A stretch of 64,000 nucleotides of DNA from positions 22,107,185 to 22,171,184 of the forward strand of contig CM044966.1 of NCBI GenBank assembly GCA_024516035.1. The letters are read 5' to 3'. Position 1 is the first letter of the stretch. The number at the start of each line of letters is the position of its first letter. This document shows positions 23,376 to 35,042 of the stretch, piece after piece. The translations under genes were made by a program, and so were the position numbers. The notes beneath the pieces were generated by a model. The model saw only the letters and a program-made list of their open reading frames with translations. It was not told where the DNA came from and did no database searches. Origin of the DNA: Bactericera cockerelli. Its lineage: Eukaryota; Arthropoda; Insecta; Hemiptera; Triozidae.

Positions 23376-23606
23376 CCTAATCCTAGATACTCAATATTAT
23401 GTATTCCTATGTTATGTATTTCTGTATACATGAGACCTGTAGTATCTATTGATGACTCACACTCGAGAGTTTTATCAGTTAATGGGTGTTTTTCTCGTTT
23501 TCATCAAGAGAATCTATGAATAACGATGGCAAAACAATAGCTTTTGAAGACCCAAAATAAAAACCTGTGATAGAGCAGTATCCTTTGAATTGCTTCTTGT
23601 ATTTTT

Positions 23607-23640
<34 letters not shown>
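23376..23640. other. spacer ending in a ~30-nt poly-T
   Basis: Non-repetitive sequence followed by a T homopolymer at about 23609-23639. The homopolymer may be the A-tail of a minus-strand retroelement, but no body was identified. Confidence 0.5.
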
Positions 23641-24150
23641 TCTCCTTATTACTTTCTTTATCCTATAGAAAGGAAAGTATTGTATCTGTCGAGAATTTGA
23701 TCTATTCAGTTTTTCACATTTCTGGACGATATCAAAAAAGATGTTTTCAGACATTTGTCCGTGCGGCTATCTGTCTGTCTGTGAACAAGATATCTCGAGA
23801 ATGGTAAGAGCTAGGACTTGAATTTGGTATGGAAATTAATTTTATACACCAAACGAACCGCGAAACTTTTGGTTGAAATCGGCCGCATACAAAAAAAATT
23901 GGAGAACAACATTTTGGACCTCGGCCTCAATTTACCGGTATTTTGGGGGGGACCCGTTTTGACTAACTTTTTTATTATTTATCCTGGATGGAGGTTGTGA
24001 CATATCAAATTTAATGATTTTGAAGTATCGATTACGAATTTGGCAATTATTTTTAGCTATCTGTTACCGTTGAGTCAATAGTGCCTGAATTTGACTTCTT
24101 TTTGGAGGATAAGGAAAGTCGTGTGATGTTTACACCAGAATTTTTTCTAA
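23641..24150 (-). repeat. family B repeat, minus strand
   Basis: Reverse complement of 720-1434: TTTATCCTATAGAAAGGAAAG start, TGTCTGTCTGTG segment, AAATTAATTTTATACACC, GGACCCGTTTTGACTAAC, and an end near GGATAAGGAAAG. Confidence 0.7.
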
Positions 24151-24239
24151 TGGAAATAGTTTTTGTTTGATACTTGAGAGAAATTTCTAATATTAGTAAT
24201 CGAATTCACGAGTAAGTATTGAGTCTATAATATTGGTAG

Positions 24240-24970
24240 AGTATTACTTCCGAGAAATTTCTAATATTAGAAATCGGAAGTATTGTGTTCGTTTTTGTAA
24301 AAAAAAAATATTTTTTTGCTCCGATTTCAATTTTTTTCATATTTCTGGACGTTTCATAACCTACTGAGTAAATTTGGTTTTGTGTCCGTCTGTCGGTCTG
24401 TCGGTCTGTCGATCCGTCGGTCTGTTAAAACGATTCCTTGTAACGCGCAAATCTCGGAAACTACTAAACCGATTTTGTTAAAATTTTGCACACATCTAGG
24501 AGACATTCTGTAGATGGTCCCATTTTAAATTCATCGAATTCATACTAGCGGTTCTGGGTGAAAGAGACCATGCGCCTGACCACTAACTTTTTACTTAAAC
24601 GCTTATATCTCGTGAACGGTACACCCGATTTTGATGAAATTTTGTAAGAACATGCAAATTACTGTTTTACTTAAGTTATTTATATTTATTTCTAAATTAA
24701 TTATAATTTGACTTTGATATTTAAGAAAATCCGAAATTTTGGACAAAAAAGTAAAAAAATAAGGACCACGACTTGCCGATACAGAATTTTTTGTGGAATT
24801 TAGATTGTAGAAAAAACGATATTCTACCATATAAAACAAATTTGAAGAAAATCGGTTGAGCTGTTTTGAAGATACAAGTAATTTTCTATAAAATCTCAAA
24901 ATTGGCACGTGTTTACAATGTGAAGCAATCACGAGGAAGTATTGTGTCCATACTTGGCAGTGTTTTTTTT
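24240..24970 (-). repeat. family A repeat, full-length, minus strand
   Basis: Complete reverse copy from the nested palindrome (ACTTCCGA/TCGGAAGT) to GGACACAATACTTCC. The variable tract is GTCTGTCGGTC type. Confidence 0.8.
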
Positions 24971-25514
24971 GCTTGTTTTAGTTAAAAGTAGTGTTTTGAA
25001 AACCTGTAATATCGAGTGAGTGATCAATCTATGTATATTTTTTACCTTGACAATTCTTTTAACTTCTTAAATTACCTGTAATGAACCATATCGAATTATA
25101 TAAGTCACAAGAAAGATTCCGATATTTTGTCGATTTTTAGCTATTACCTTATTTCTTGTAATTGAAACAGTGCCTAGCTGCCTAGTGTAAAACATGTGAT
25201 GCCGTACTCAAGACCCTAGGAGCATCTACAAAAGGATTACATGCATACACATTTACACATCTTTGGACAAAACACAAGAAAAATGTTCTCAGACCATCAA
25301 CCTCCACGAGTTAATTGGTAGAGAAATCAGCTGCTCATGAACCTCCACAAAAGAGAAAAAGAAGATTACGCTTTCACAAGCAGAAGCTCAAGTTCAGGTG
25401 ACAAATTCAATGATGTTTTGGCCAGAATTACAGCGCTTGAGGGTGTAGGTAGTTGGTCAAGTCAAACGATCCGAGAGAGCTTCTCCGAGCTTCGTAAATA
25501 AATATACAACTTCT
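24971..25514. other. no recognisable feature
   Basis: No gene or repeat recognised. Confidence 0.35.
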
Positions 25515-25835
25515 TCTTCTTTCACTTTGTCTTTCCCAATCCTACTTGGAGTCGGCATTGTTCAACCTCATGGTTGAGGTTGGTTGTGGCAAATGTTTTA
25601 CGGCTAGATGACCATCCTAACACCAACGATTCTATTTGATTTTTCGCTGGGAATTAATGTGGGAAAGCTACCCACATTAAACTTACCCAGCCTGGTTAGG
25701 GCCGCCAATGCCAGCCTCGCGTGTTTGGGGGAACAGAATTTTCTTTGTGAAAAGTGTGCTCCGACCGGTAATCGAACTCAGAATCTCTGTACTACGGGCA
25801 GTAGTCACAACCGTTACGCCATGGAACATGGCGTA
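25515..25835 (-). mobile_element. tRNA-headed SINE, minus strand (family of 11836)
   Basis: Read on the minus strand: head with GCGTAACGGTTGTGACTAC and GAGTTCGATTACC, a body with GTGGGTAGC, and a tail with CAACCTCAACCATGAGGTTG and GTGAAAGAAGAAG. Confidence 0.75.
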
Positions 25836-26234
25836 TATAAATAGAACTTGATCTGCCCATTATTGTTTCTATTTTTATACTAAAATTGTACATTGTTAAT
25901 AGTATGTTGAAAAAAAGTAATACATAAACCATGTTTATTTATTGAAAAACACAAAAAATGTTGTTTTTTTATGTTGTTTGTGCAGGATGATAGAAAATAC
26001 ACGTTCAAATTTTCAGAAATGGAACTGATTTATTCATGGATCAAGCTGCCAGTCCATAAGGGAAATACATAAATCGTGGATGAACTAACTACAGGATCTA
26101 ACAGTTTGCCTTTATCATAGGTATTTTAAAGCGCTATGAAATCCCGATATTCCGAGATCGCCAATTTTCGGGATTGAAATAGTCCCGGGATTGTAAACCC
26201 TAAATACGAATCAAATGTCAATTTTAAAGTTTGA
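25836..26234. other. no recognisable feature
   Basis: AT-rich; no gene or repeat partner noticed. Confidence 0.35.
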
Positions 26235-26888
26235 ACATAATTTTTGGCCAACCGTGATTGCCGCCCTTTGCCGTCTCCGCCCACGACTCAGTTCATCAAG
26301 ACAACTCCTTTTGGATTCCAGGATTTTTTTTTATCTCCAACCGTAAGGTCGCAACTACCTTGAGACGCTTTCGGGCGGAATACCCGCCGTACGGAGCAAA
26401 AAAAAAAACGAATAGGATACCTTTAAATTTTTTGTAGTATTGAGTCAATTTCATATTTAAAACATGATTTTCGGCCAACCCTCCATTCGCTGGGAATCGT
26501 ACCAGCTACCCACATTAACCTCACACAGCCTGGGTAGGGCCGGAAATGCTAGCCTCACATGAACGGAGGGAACAGAATTTTCTGTGTGAAAAATCTGCTC
26601 CAACCGGGGATCGAACTCAGGATCTCTGGACTACGGACAGTAGTCACAACCACTTAATAATTAATTATTAATACATGTAAATAGACCGACGAGTGAGCAA
26701 GAAGATTGTCAGCTCGCAGAGACAAATACTTTTGATGCCAGGATTTTTTTCCTACCGTAAGGCTGCAACTACCTGGCGACACTTTCAGGCGGAATAACCG
26801 CCGAGCGGAGCAAGATACGAAAAGACAATAGTCGGAGAATCCCCTTTGAATTTTTTGTAGGGTAAAAAATCAAATGTCTATTTTCCCC
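26235..26888 (+). repeat. ~270-bp satellite, diverged monomers split by a SINE
   Basis: Monomer 26235-26480 and monomer about 26690-26888 carry GGCCAACCGTGATTGCCGCC or GGAATAACCGCCGAGCGGAG and AATTTTTTGTAG marks. They are the left part of the array that resumes after the LINE insertion at about 28465. Confidence 0.7.
26482..26662 (-). mobile_element. tRNA-headed SINE, minus strand, in satellite
   Basis: Minus-strand head with AGTTCGATCCCCGGTTGGAG and a body with CCAGGCTGTGTGAGGTTAAT. Truncated tail. Confidence 0.7.
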
Positions 26889-27299
26889 TATCATCACCCT
26901 GGACAATGTTTATCCCTATTGTTCACTATGACCTACGAAAACTAGACAAAAATATTGCTTTCCCTCAAGAAATATTACACGCTTACTACTCCGTCATAGA
27001 TAAATTATCAGATTATCATTTATTATTTACCGATGAATCAAAAAATGCAAATCATGTGTCAGCCGCTTTTTTTGTAATGAAAACTACAACTTCAGTGTGA
27101 AACTAAATCCCTATGTTGTATTAGCAATGCCGAACTTACATGTATCTTCATGTTCACAAAGAACAATCGAAAAATTTCTAATCTATTCTGACTCATTGAG
27201 TGCCCTTCAGTCGTTACAAAATTTTCCCTCCTCTAACTCCATAGCACAGGAAATTATAATATTAATATCTATCCTCCACAATAAGAAACATAAATTCCA

Positions 27300-27598
27300 A
27301 GTAATAGTCACCGTGGCAGAGTGATTTAGCGCGCTAGGCATTGCACGCATGGTGACCTGGGTTCGATTCCCAGCGGGGCAGGAATTTTTCTGCTCTGTAC
27401 TTGGATGTTCGGGTTCCACTTATACCTCGTGAGGAAAAATGAGTAGTGTATGAGTAACGACCAGTGGCGGCATTACCAGAGTAAAAAGAAATTAATGTAA
27501 TAGAATTCAAAAAGCACAGGAGGCTCTTAGTAATGCTGTGCTACCCACAACAATTGTGAAGAGGCCTTGTGCTTCACCACAAACCAAATCATACATAC
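27300..27598 (+). mobile_element. tRNA-headed SINE with 13-bp target duplication
   Basis: Head GTCACCGTGGCAGAGTGATT and B-box GGTTCGATTCC, body CTCGTGAGGAAAAATGAG, tail GAGGCCTTGTGCTTCACCAC. It is flanked by AACATAAATTCCA at 27287-27299 and 27599-27611. Removing it and one duplicate rejoins the LINE RNase H frame (KKHKF and HLEFLWIPSH). Confidence 0.9.
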
Positions 27599-27713
27599 AA
27601 CATAAATTCCATCTAGAATTCTTATGGATCCCCTCACACATGGGTATACCTGGCAACGAAGGAGCAGACCAACTCGAAAAGAAGGATTGAGTAGTATAAC
27701 ATCCCGTTGATTA

Positions 27714-27910
27714 CATGCGCGGATATAGCCCTCTTATTCTGGGGGGGCACAATCGCACAATTTCTGGGGGGGCACAATCGCACAAGTTCTGGGGGGGCAC
27801 TAACTCATTGAGATATTTTTTTTTACGGGATTAGGTATAATGAAATACCGCTTGCCGAAAGAAACTGGGGGGGCACGTGCCCCCCGTGCCCTCCCCTATA
27901 TCCGCGCATG
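27714..27910. mobile_element. hAT-type MITE with 8-bp target duplication
   Basis: Perfect 15-bp terminal inverted repeats CATGCGCGGATATAG and CTATATCCGCGCATG, flanked by GTTGATTA at 27706-27713 and 27911-27918. An 8-bp duplication is typical of hAT. The interior has three short direct repeats of a G-rich block (CTGGGGGGGCAC). Confidence 0.85.
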
Positions 27911-28464
27911 GTTGATTAATAGAATACCGATCCATGATTACAAGAACGTTGTGAAGAAAAAAATTGTTACACAATGCATGGTGAATGGACAAATTTAACT
28001 GAAAACAAATTGCGAGAAATAAAGTCTGAGAACAAACCTTGGCACCCCCCTTTCTACATAAAAAGGATGGAGCAGGTCTCTCTCACACGTCTCCGCATTG
28101 GACACACTACCTCACCCATTGTTATCTAAAAAAAGGACCCTCCCCCTTTCTACGAAGTTTGTTCATGTAGATTAACAGTAAAACACACCCTAAGAGATTG
28201 TATTAAGTACCAAACGTTAAGAGACCCAGATGATTTATAATCTTGCTCAATTGAAAATAAAAGCGCAATCTTAACTTTTCTGAACAAAACTACATTCATA
28301 ATGTAATTTTTTTTAACTGTATATAGTGTATATGACAAAAAAAATGTACGGTAGTATTGATGATTATGCTGTGTTATAGCAACCTGACAAAAGTTAGGCA
28401 GCATCGTTTATATTTTAAATAAACTGTAATATAAATGGCACACTTTATTAAATTTCACAACAAA

Positions 28465-30075
28465 AACAGTCGATTTTAATATATGAACATTTTTTTTGAC
28501 CAACTGTGATTGCCGCCCCTGGGCGTCTCCGCCCACCCGGGGGTGCCGTGGGTGGAAAAGTGTCAGCTCGCAGAGACCAATACTTTTGATTCCAGGATTT
28601 TTTTTCTTAATTCCTACCGTAAGGCAGCAACGACCTGGCGACGCTTCCGGGCGGAATATCCGCCGAACGGAGCAAGATAGAAAAAAACCAATAGTCGGAA
28701 AATCCCTTTAAATTTTTTGTAGAATAAAAATCAAATGTCGATATTAATATATAAACACATTTTTCGACCAACTGTGATTACCGCCCCTGGGCGTCTCCGC
28801 CCACCGGGGGTGCCGTTTAAGGGTGGAAAAGTGTCAGCTCACAGAGACAAATTCTTTTGATTCCGGGATTTTTTTTCTTAATTCCTACTTTAAGGCCTCA
28901 ACGACCTGGCGACGCTTCAGGGCGGAATATCCGCCGAACGGAGCAAGATAGAAAAAAACCAATAGTCGGAAAATCCCTTTAAATTTTTTGTAGAATAAAA
29001 ATCAAATGTCAATAATAATATATGAACACATTTTTCGACCAACTGTGATTGCCGCCCCTGGGCGTCTCCGCCCACCCGGGGGTGTCGTTTTAGGGTGGAA
29101 AAGTGTCAGCTCACAGAGACAAATTCTTTTGATTCCGGGATTTTTTTTCTTAATTCCTACTTTAAGGCCGCAACGACCTGGCGACGCTTCAGGGCGGAAT
29201 ATCCGCCGAACGGAGCAAGATAGAAAAAAACCAATAGTCGAAAATCCCTTTAAATTTTTTGTAGAATAAAAATCAAATGTCGTTATTAATATATGAACAT
29301 ATTTTTCGACCATCTGTGATTGCCGCCCCTGGGCGTCTCCGCCCACCCGGGGGTGTCGTTTTAGGGTGGAAAAGTGTCAGCTCGCAGAGACAAATTCTTT
29401 TGATTCCAAGAATTTTTTTCTTAATTCCGAGCGTAAGGCCGCAACTACCTGGCGACGCTTCCGGGCGGAATATCCGCCGAACGGAGCAAGATAGAAAAAA
29501 ACCAATAGTCGGAAAATCCCTTTAATTTTTTTGAAGAACAAAATTCAAATGTCGATATTTATATATGAACATATTTTTCGACCATCTGTGATTGCCGCCC
29601 CTGGGCGTCTCCGCCCACCCGGGGGTGTCGTTTTAGGGTGGAAAAGTGTCAGCTCGCAGAGACGAATTCTTTTGATTCCAAGAATTTTTTTCTTAATTCT
29701 TAGTGTAAGGCCGCAACGACCTGGCGACGCTTCCGGGCGGAATATCCGCCGAACGGAGCAAGATAGAAAAAAACCAATAGTTGGAAAATCCCTTTAAACT
29801 TTACGTAGAACAAAAATCAAATTTCGATAATAATATATGAACATATTTTTCGACCAACTTTGATTGCCGCCCCTGGGCGTCTCCGCCCACCCGGGGGTGT
29901 CGTTTTAGGGTGGAAAAGTGTCAGCTCGCAGAGACAAATTCTTTTGATTCCAAGAATTTTTTTCTTAATTCTTAGTGTAAGGCCGCAACGACCTGGCGAC
30001 GCTTCCGGGCGGAATATCCGCCGAACGGAGCAAGATAGAAAAAAACCAATACCTAGTCGGAAATATTATCAACCG
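28465..30075 (+). repeat. ~270-bp tandem satellite, six monomers
   Basis: Monomers begin about 28488, 28757, 29026, 29297, 29569 and 29847. Each has GACCAACTGTGATTGCCGCC, CTGGGCGTCTCCGCCCAC, GGTGGAAAAGTGTCAGCTC, GGCGGAATATCCGCCGAACG (a palindromic core) and AGCAAGATAGAAAAAAACC. Homogenised in the centre, more diverged at the edges. The 80-110-codon open frames across it recur because of the repeat and are not genes. Confidence 0.92.
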
Positions 30076-30589
30076 AGCGACCCCTAAATTAATACATGTA
30101 AATAGACCGACGAGTGACGTAGAAGATTAGCGTGAAGTTCTTGGACGACATATTTGAAAAAAGCCCCTTCAAAAATAAATTTAAAGAAAAGAAGATAAAA
30201 ACAATACTTCCGATTTCTAATATTAGAAATTTCTCGGAAGTAAAATAAACAATCATACAAAAATAAAAAAATTCGTATTATCCTCTACTCTACGACACTA
30301 CCACGAAGTCTCTGTAGTTGCACACGAAAAACACCCTTAGCTAGAGAGACCACGAGACACCACCGAAAAACAGTGATTTCCACGATGTGAGTAACGTTAA
30401 AAAAAAAAAAAAATCTCCAATTTCCTCAGAAATATACCAGTCCAATGTTTTTTAAAGAAAAATAGCATAAAATTATTAAAATATTAAAGTTATTCATTGA
30501 AACAATTACACGGACCTGATTTTGTCCTTGTACTTGTTCGTGTGTATGTGTATGTCCTTCCTATTGTGTGAAATTCCAGGTGGGTCTCT
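30076..30589. other. spacer with a family A 3'-end scrap
   Basis: 30077-30110 repeats the text after the SINE at about 26668 (TACATGTAAATAGACCGACG). The family A terminal palindrome with its ACAATACTTCCG lead is present alone at 30205-30245. Confidence 0.5.
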
Positions 30590-30609
30590 CTAGTTATATG
30601 GCGCACATG

Positions 30610-30645
<36 letters not shown>

Positions 30646-30860
30646 GACACACGGACGCAAGGACCAATGGCCGAAAACAACTTTTTTGATATCCTGAGGC
30701 TATGATTCGTCCTGAAATGTGAAAAACTGTGTAGGTCAAATTTTCGACGAATACAATACTTTCCTGATTACAGGATAAAGAAAGTAAAAAAGAAATTCGA
30801 CGAATACCTACAATACTTTCCATAGCAAGAGAGTAAGGAAAGTAAAAAAGAAAACCTTAA
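30590..30860. repeat. family B fragment with (CA)n
   Basis: CA microsatellite at about 30607-30637, then ATCCTGAGGCTATGATTCGT and an end with ACAATACTTTCC and GGAAAGTAAAA, matching 1330-1434. Confidence 0.6.
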
Positions 30861-30997
30861 TTATTTTTGAAGGCGTTTCTTAGCTATAGAAATGTATTGC
30901 GTGTAGCATGAATTTTTTTTTAAGGTATAGCAAACAGAATGTATTGCGTGTAGCATGAAATGCATTTGTTAGCAATCAAGACATACTGCGTATCGGT

Positions 30998-30999
<2 letters not shown>

Positions 31000-31037
<38 letters not shown>

Positions 31038-31283
31038 TGGGGTTTAACGTCGCTTTCAACTGCCATGGTCATATCACGACGGGGGTTTTACCCTCCATTC
31101 GCAGGAAACTCACAAACCTGCTACTCACATTGACCTCACCCAGCCTGAGTGGGGCCGGGAAAAGTCAGCGTCACGAGAATTAGAATTTGAATGGTCACCC
31201 ATCCAAGTCTTAACCTCGCTGGATGTCGCTTAACTTCGGTGTTCTGAAGGGAACCGGTGTATTCAACATGCCATCGACGCTGG
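31000..31283 (-). mobile_element. full-length 5S-rRNA-derived SINE with 18-bp target duplication
   Basis: Minus-strand order: GCCAGCGTC head with the complete 5S-like region, body, then CCACTT and an A-tail (T run at about 31001-31034). It is flanked by CATACTGCGTATCGGTAG at 30982-30999 and 31284-31301. The long perfect duplication and A-tail show LINE-mediated insertion. Confidence 0.95.
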
Positions 31284-31389
31284 CATACTGCGTATCGGTA
31301 GTTTGATTTCTTGACGGTTTTCCCAATCTTAGACGAATACAATACTTGCCTTATTATAGTAGGATAAGGAAAGTAAAAATTAAAACACT

Positions 31390-32540
31390 GGACGTTGATC
31401 AAAATTTTTAATAAGGAGGAAAAACTTTATTTATTTTTATAAAAAAATAGATAATTATGAACAAAAAAACAGTAAAAAAAGTAAATATAAAAGATATAAC
31501 GTAAAATAACAAAAACAAAATACCGGGGACCTTGATAAACCCTGCAGGCATAAAATATTAAATTAAATAATTTTATTTCTTTATTTTGAAGACATTTTTT
31601 TGATACTTTGTATTGAATACATGGGAAAATAAATAATTATTATCTAATTTTATTAGTTAAATTTACATTGAAAACAGTAAAAAGTCTTGGGGAATAACTA
31701 GCGAACAAAGTTTAAATAAAATATAATAGGTACACATGCTGTCTTGAGTTTTTTTGTAGAAAATTTCGGAATCAATTTATTCTAGGGGACACTTAAATAC
31801 CTAATCTCAGATCATTTAGTGAAAAATGATCCGCGAACGAAATAATGACTCAGTTTTGAAAGCAAACATTAAGTATAAAATTTCAGGTATTTCCTTGAGA
31901 AATTCACTTAAGGATATATATTTTGAAACAACACATTTACAAGTAAACAAAAAGAAAAAAAAAAATGTTTTTTTTTTTTAAACTGATTGTTATGCTGTGA
32001 TTTTTAGCAATCCACCATATGGTGGGTAGCATGAATATTTGTATAAAAATAAATATTATTCTTCTTTCCTAATAATAATACACAATGACCTGACAACCAC
32101 TTTCACTTCTTCTTTTCAACAAGATCAAGTTTATTTTTCAGGTGAAATATTTTTTTTTCAGTGAATTTATTTCTTCATTTTTCGAAAAAAATATTTTGGT
32201 CTTAGAATGTCTCCTGCAATTGAGTCTGAAGTTTTCAAAATAAAAAACTTGCTTTACGCTGTATACAATGTATACAAACATATATAAATAAATTATATAA
32301 AAAAAACTAAAATTTACGAGTAATATTATTACCTATGTACATTATTGAGCATTCATTCTTATCATTGGAAAATTTGGCAGTGATATTTTACAATTTAAAG
32401 TCTAAAACCTAAATACTAAATAATCAAACATAAATATACAAATAACCCTTTTTTGTACGGTAGAGTCCAACACATGCTAACGCACTCAGGAAGTCAGGAC
32501 CCTACTGAAACTTTGTGATTAAAAGAGAAGAAGATGATTA
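31390..32540. other. AT-rich unassigned region
   Basis: Over 1.1 kb of AT-rich DNA with no repeat partner noticed, no credible open frame and no RNA gene recognised. Confidence 0.4.
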
Positions 32541-32544
32541 TATG

Positions 32545-33285
32545 TAAAAAAAACACTGCCAATTATGGACACAATACTTCCTCGTGATTGCTTCACATTG
32601 TAAACACGTGCCAATTTTGAGATTATATAGAAAATTACTTGTATCTCCAAAACGGCTCAACCGATTTTCTTCAAATTTGTTTTATATGGTAGAATATCGT
32701 TTTTTCTACAATCTGAATTCCACAAAAAATTCTGTATCGGCAAGTCGTGGTCCTTATTTTTTTACTTTTTTGTCCAAAATTTCGGATTTTCTTAAATATC
32801 AGAGTCAAATTATAATTAATTTAAAAATTAATATAAATAATCTATGTAAAACAATAATATGCATATTCTTACAAAATTTCATCGAAATCGGGTGTACCGT
32901 TCACGAGATATAAGCGTTTAAGTAAAAAGTTAGTGGTCAGGCGCATGGTCTCTTTCACCCAGAACCGCTGGTATAAATTCGATGAATTTAAAATGGGACC
33001 ATCTACAGAATGTCTCCTAGATGTGTGCAAAATGTCATCAAAATCGGTCGAGTAGTTTCCGAGATTTGCGCGTTACAAGGAATCGTTTTAACAGACCGAC
33101 AGACAGACCGACAGACCGACAGACCGACGGACCGACAGACGGACACAAAACCAAATTTACTCAGTAGGTTATGAAACGTCCAGAAATATGAAAAAAATTG
33201 AAATCGGAGCAAAAAAATATTTTTTTTTACAAAAACGAACACAATACTTCCGATTTCTAATATTAGAAATTTCTCGGAAGTAAAA
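32545..33285 (+). repeat. family A repeat, full-length copy
   Basis: Complete from CCAATTATGGACACAATACT to TCGGAAGTAAAA. The variable tract is GACAGACC type (33096-33145). Followed by an A homopolymer at about 33307-33331. Confidence 0.8.
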
Positions 33286-33530
33286 TATATTTAAAGTATT
33301 TGTTGAAAAAAAAAAAAAAAAAAAAAAAAAATGGCAGTGAATTTTTTTTTATGATGCCGCCAACTTAGCTTTAGCAAGTAGCATGAGATGGTGAGTTGGT
33401 GAATACAAGAAAACAGTGGTGTATACTATAATAGACTCACCATTTGATCCCCTTCAAGGAAACCTTTAGAGGGCTAAATTAAGAGACAAAATTGATAACT
33501 TAAGTCATTGCTTAGCGGGGTACGCGCCTG

Positions 33531-33712
33531 ACCGGAACATAACCACTTATCCTCCAATAATATATCTTGGGCTTTCTGCCGGAATAATGGGATTCAATAG
33601 TCTCTGTAATTTTTTTTAAACTGATATTATGTGAATAAAGCTTGATGGGATTTGTTTTTCATACTCCGAAGTGGGCAGTAGAAATAAGGTGATACTATTA
33701 TTAAAAAAAAAA
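33531..33712 (+). mobile_element. 3' part of a tRNA-headed SINE (family of 61998)
   Basis: Shares AATATATCTTGGGCTT, GGAATAATGGGATT and GGGCAGTAGAAATAAGGTGA with 62120-62310. The head is missing. Followed by an A run. Confidence 0.6.
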
Positions 33713-33714
33713 AA

Positions 33715-33765
33715 AAAAATAGCTTGTAGGTTAAGGTATACCTACAAGCTTATTTTTTTTTTAGA
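33715..33765. repeat. hairpin
   Basis: AGCTTGTAGGT and ACCTACAAGCT flank a short TAAGGTAT loop, extended by A-run and T-run arms. It sits at the 3' edge of the 40-bp minisatellite downstream of the minus-strand gene, so it could fold in the RNA. No function is claimed. Confidence 0.6.
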
Positions 33766-35042
33766 CTCAGTGCTTGTAGAACTGGAAGTTGGTGCTGGTA
33801 GACTCAGCAGTGCTTGTAGAACTGGAAGTTGGTGCTGGTAGACTCAGTGCTTGTAGAACTGGAAGTTGGTGCTGGTAGACTCAGCAGTGCTTGTAGAACT
33901 GGAAGTTGGTGCTGGTAGACTACTCAGTGCTTGTAGAACTGGAAGTTGGTGCTGGTAGACTACTCAGTGCTTGTAGAACTGGAAGTTGGTGCTGGTAGAC
34001 TCAGCAGTGCTTGTAGAACTGGAAGTTGGTGCTGGTAGACTACTCAGTGCTTGTAGAACTGGAAGCTGGTGCTGGTAGACTACTCAGTGCTTGTAGAACT
34101 GGAAGTTGGTGCTGGTAGACTCAGCAGTGCTTGTAGAACTGGAAGTTGGTGCTGGTAGACTCAGCAGTGCTTGTAGAACTGGAAGTTGGTGCTGGTAGAC
34201 TCAGCGGTGCTTGTAGAACTGGAAGTTGGTGCTGGTAGACTCAGCAGTGCTTGTAGAACTGGAAGTTGGTGCTGGTAGACTCAGCAGTGCTTGTAGAACT
34301 GGAAGTTGGTGCTGGTAGACTCAGCAGTGCTTGTAGAACTGGAAGTTGGTGCTGGTAGACTACTCAGTGCTTGTAGAACTGGAAGTTGGTGCTGGTAGAC
34401 TCAGCAGTGCTTGTAGAACTGGAAGTTGGTGCTGGTAGACTCAGCAGTGCTTGTAGAACTGGAAGTTGGTGCTGGTAGACTCAGCAGTGCTTGTAGAACT
34501 GGAAGTTGGTGCTGGTAGACTCAGCAGTGCTTGTAGAACTGGAAGTTGGTGCTGGTAGACTCAGCGGTGCTTGTAGAACTGGAAGTTGGTGCTGGTAGAC
34601 TCAGCAGTGCTTGTAGAACTGGAAGTTGGTGCTGGTAGACTCAGCAGTGCTTGTAGAACTGGAAGTTGGTGCTGGTAGACTCAGCAGTGCTTGTAGAACT
34701 GGAAGTTGGTGCTGGTAGACTCAGCAGTGCTTGTAGAACTGGAAGTTGGTGCTGGTAGACTCAGCAGTGCTTGTAGAACTGGAAGTTGGTGCTGGTAGAC
34801 TCAGCAGTGCTTGTAGAACTGGAAGTTGGTGCTGGTAGACTCAGCAGTGCTTGTAGAACTGGAAGTTGGTGCTGGTAGACTCAGCAGTGCTTGTAGAACT
34901 GGAAGTTGGTGCTGGTAGACTCAGCAGTGCTTGTAGAACTGGAAGTTGGTGCTGGTAGACTCAGCAGTGCTTGTAGAACTGGAAGTTGGTGCTGGTAGAC
35001 TCAGCAGTGCTTGTAGAACTGGAAGTTGGTGCTGGTAGACTC
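33765..35042 (-). repeat. 40-bp minisatellite (~32 units) grown from the stop-codon end of a gene
   Basis: Unit (plus strand) has TGCTTGTAGAACTGGAAGTT then GGTGCTGGTAGAC. Two spacer variants (TCAGCA and TACTCA) alternate irregularly, and two units near the distal end are shorter. On the minus strand each unit repeats the last codons of the membrane-protein gene, reading STSTNFQFYKHC then TGA. The first unit is the real C terminus; all others lie after the stop. Since 40 is not a multiple of 3 and every unit holds the stop, the array is 3'-UTR or downstream DNA. Confidence 0.93.

Larger units (their letters stand above)
26889..28464 (+). pseudogene. non-LTR retrotransposon remnant: RNase H and C-terminal region
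   Basis: LLFTDESK (26900s) fits the first Asp motif of LINE RNase H, IYSDSLSALQSLQ fits the second, and WIPSHMGIPGNEGADQLEK (about 27627-27688) fits the third. Downstream, the TRLRIGHT and LTVKHTLRDC stretches fit the usual C-terminal region of Jockey/I-type LINEs. Frames are broken and a TGA follows LEKKD. A SINE (27300-27598) and a hAT MITE (27714-27910) interrupt it. Possible target duplication: TGTCTATTTT on the left and AGTCGATTTT on the right, inside the ~270-bp satellite. Dead element; the reverse transcriptase is absent, consistent with 5' truncation. Confidence 0.8.

Noticed and set aside
28470..30075. Recurring Pro/Gly-rich 75-88-codon frames with GRLRPPGGVV
   Set aside because: By-product of the ~270-bp satellite; each copy is the same monomer read in one frame.
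33765..35042. CRISPR-like array
   Set aside because: Units are contiguous 40-bp repeats without unique spacers, in a eukaryotic gene setting.
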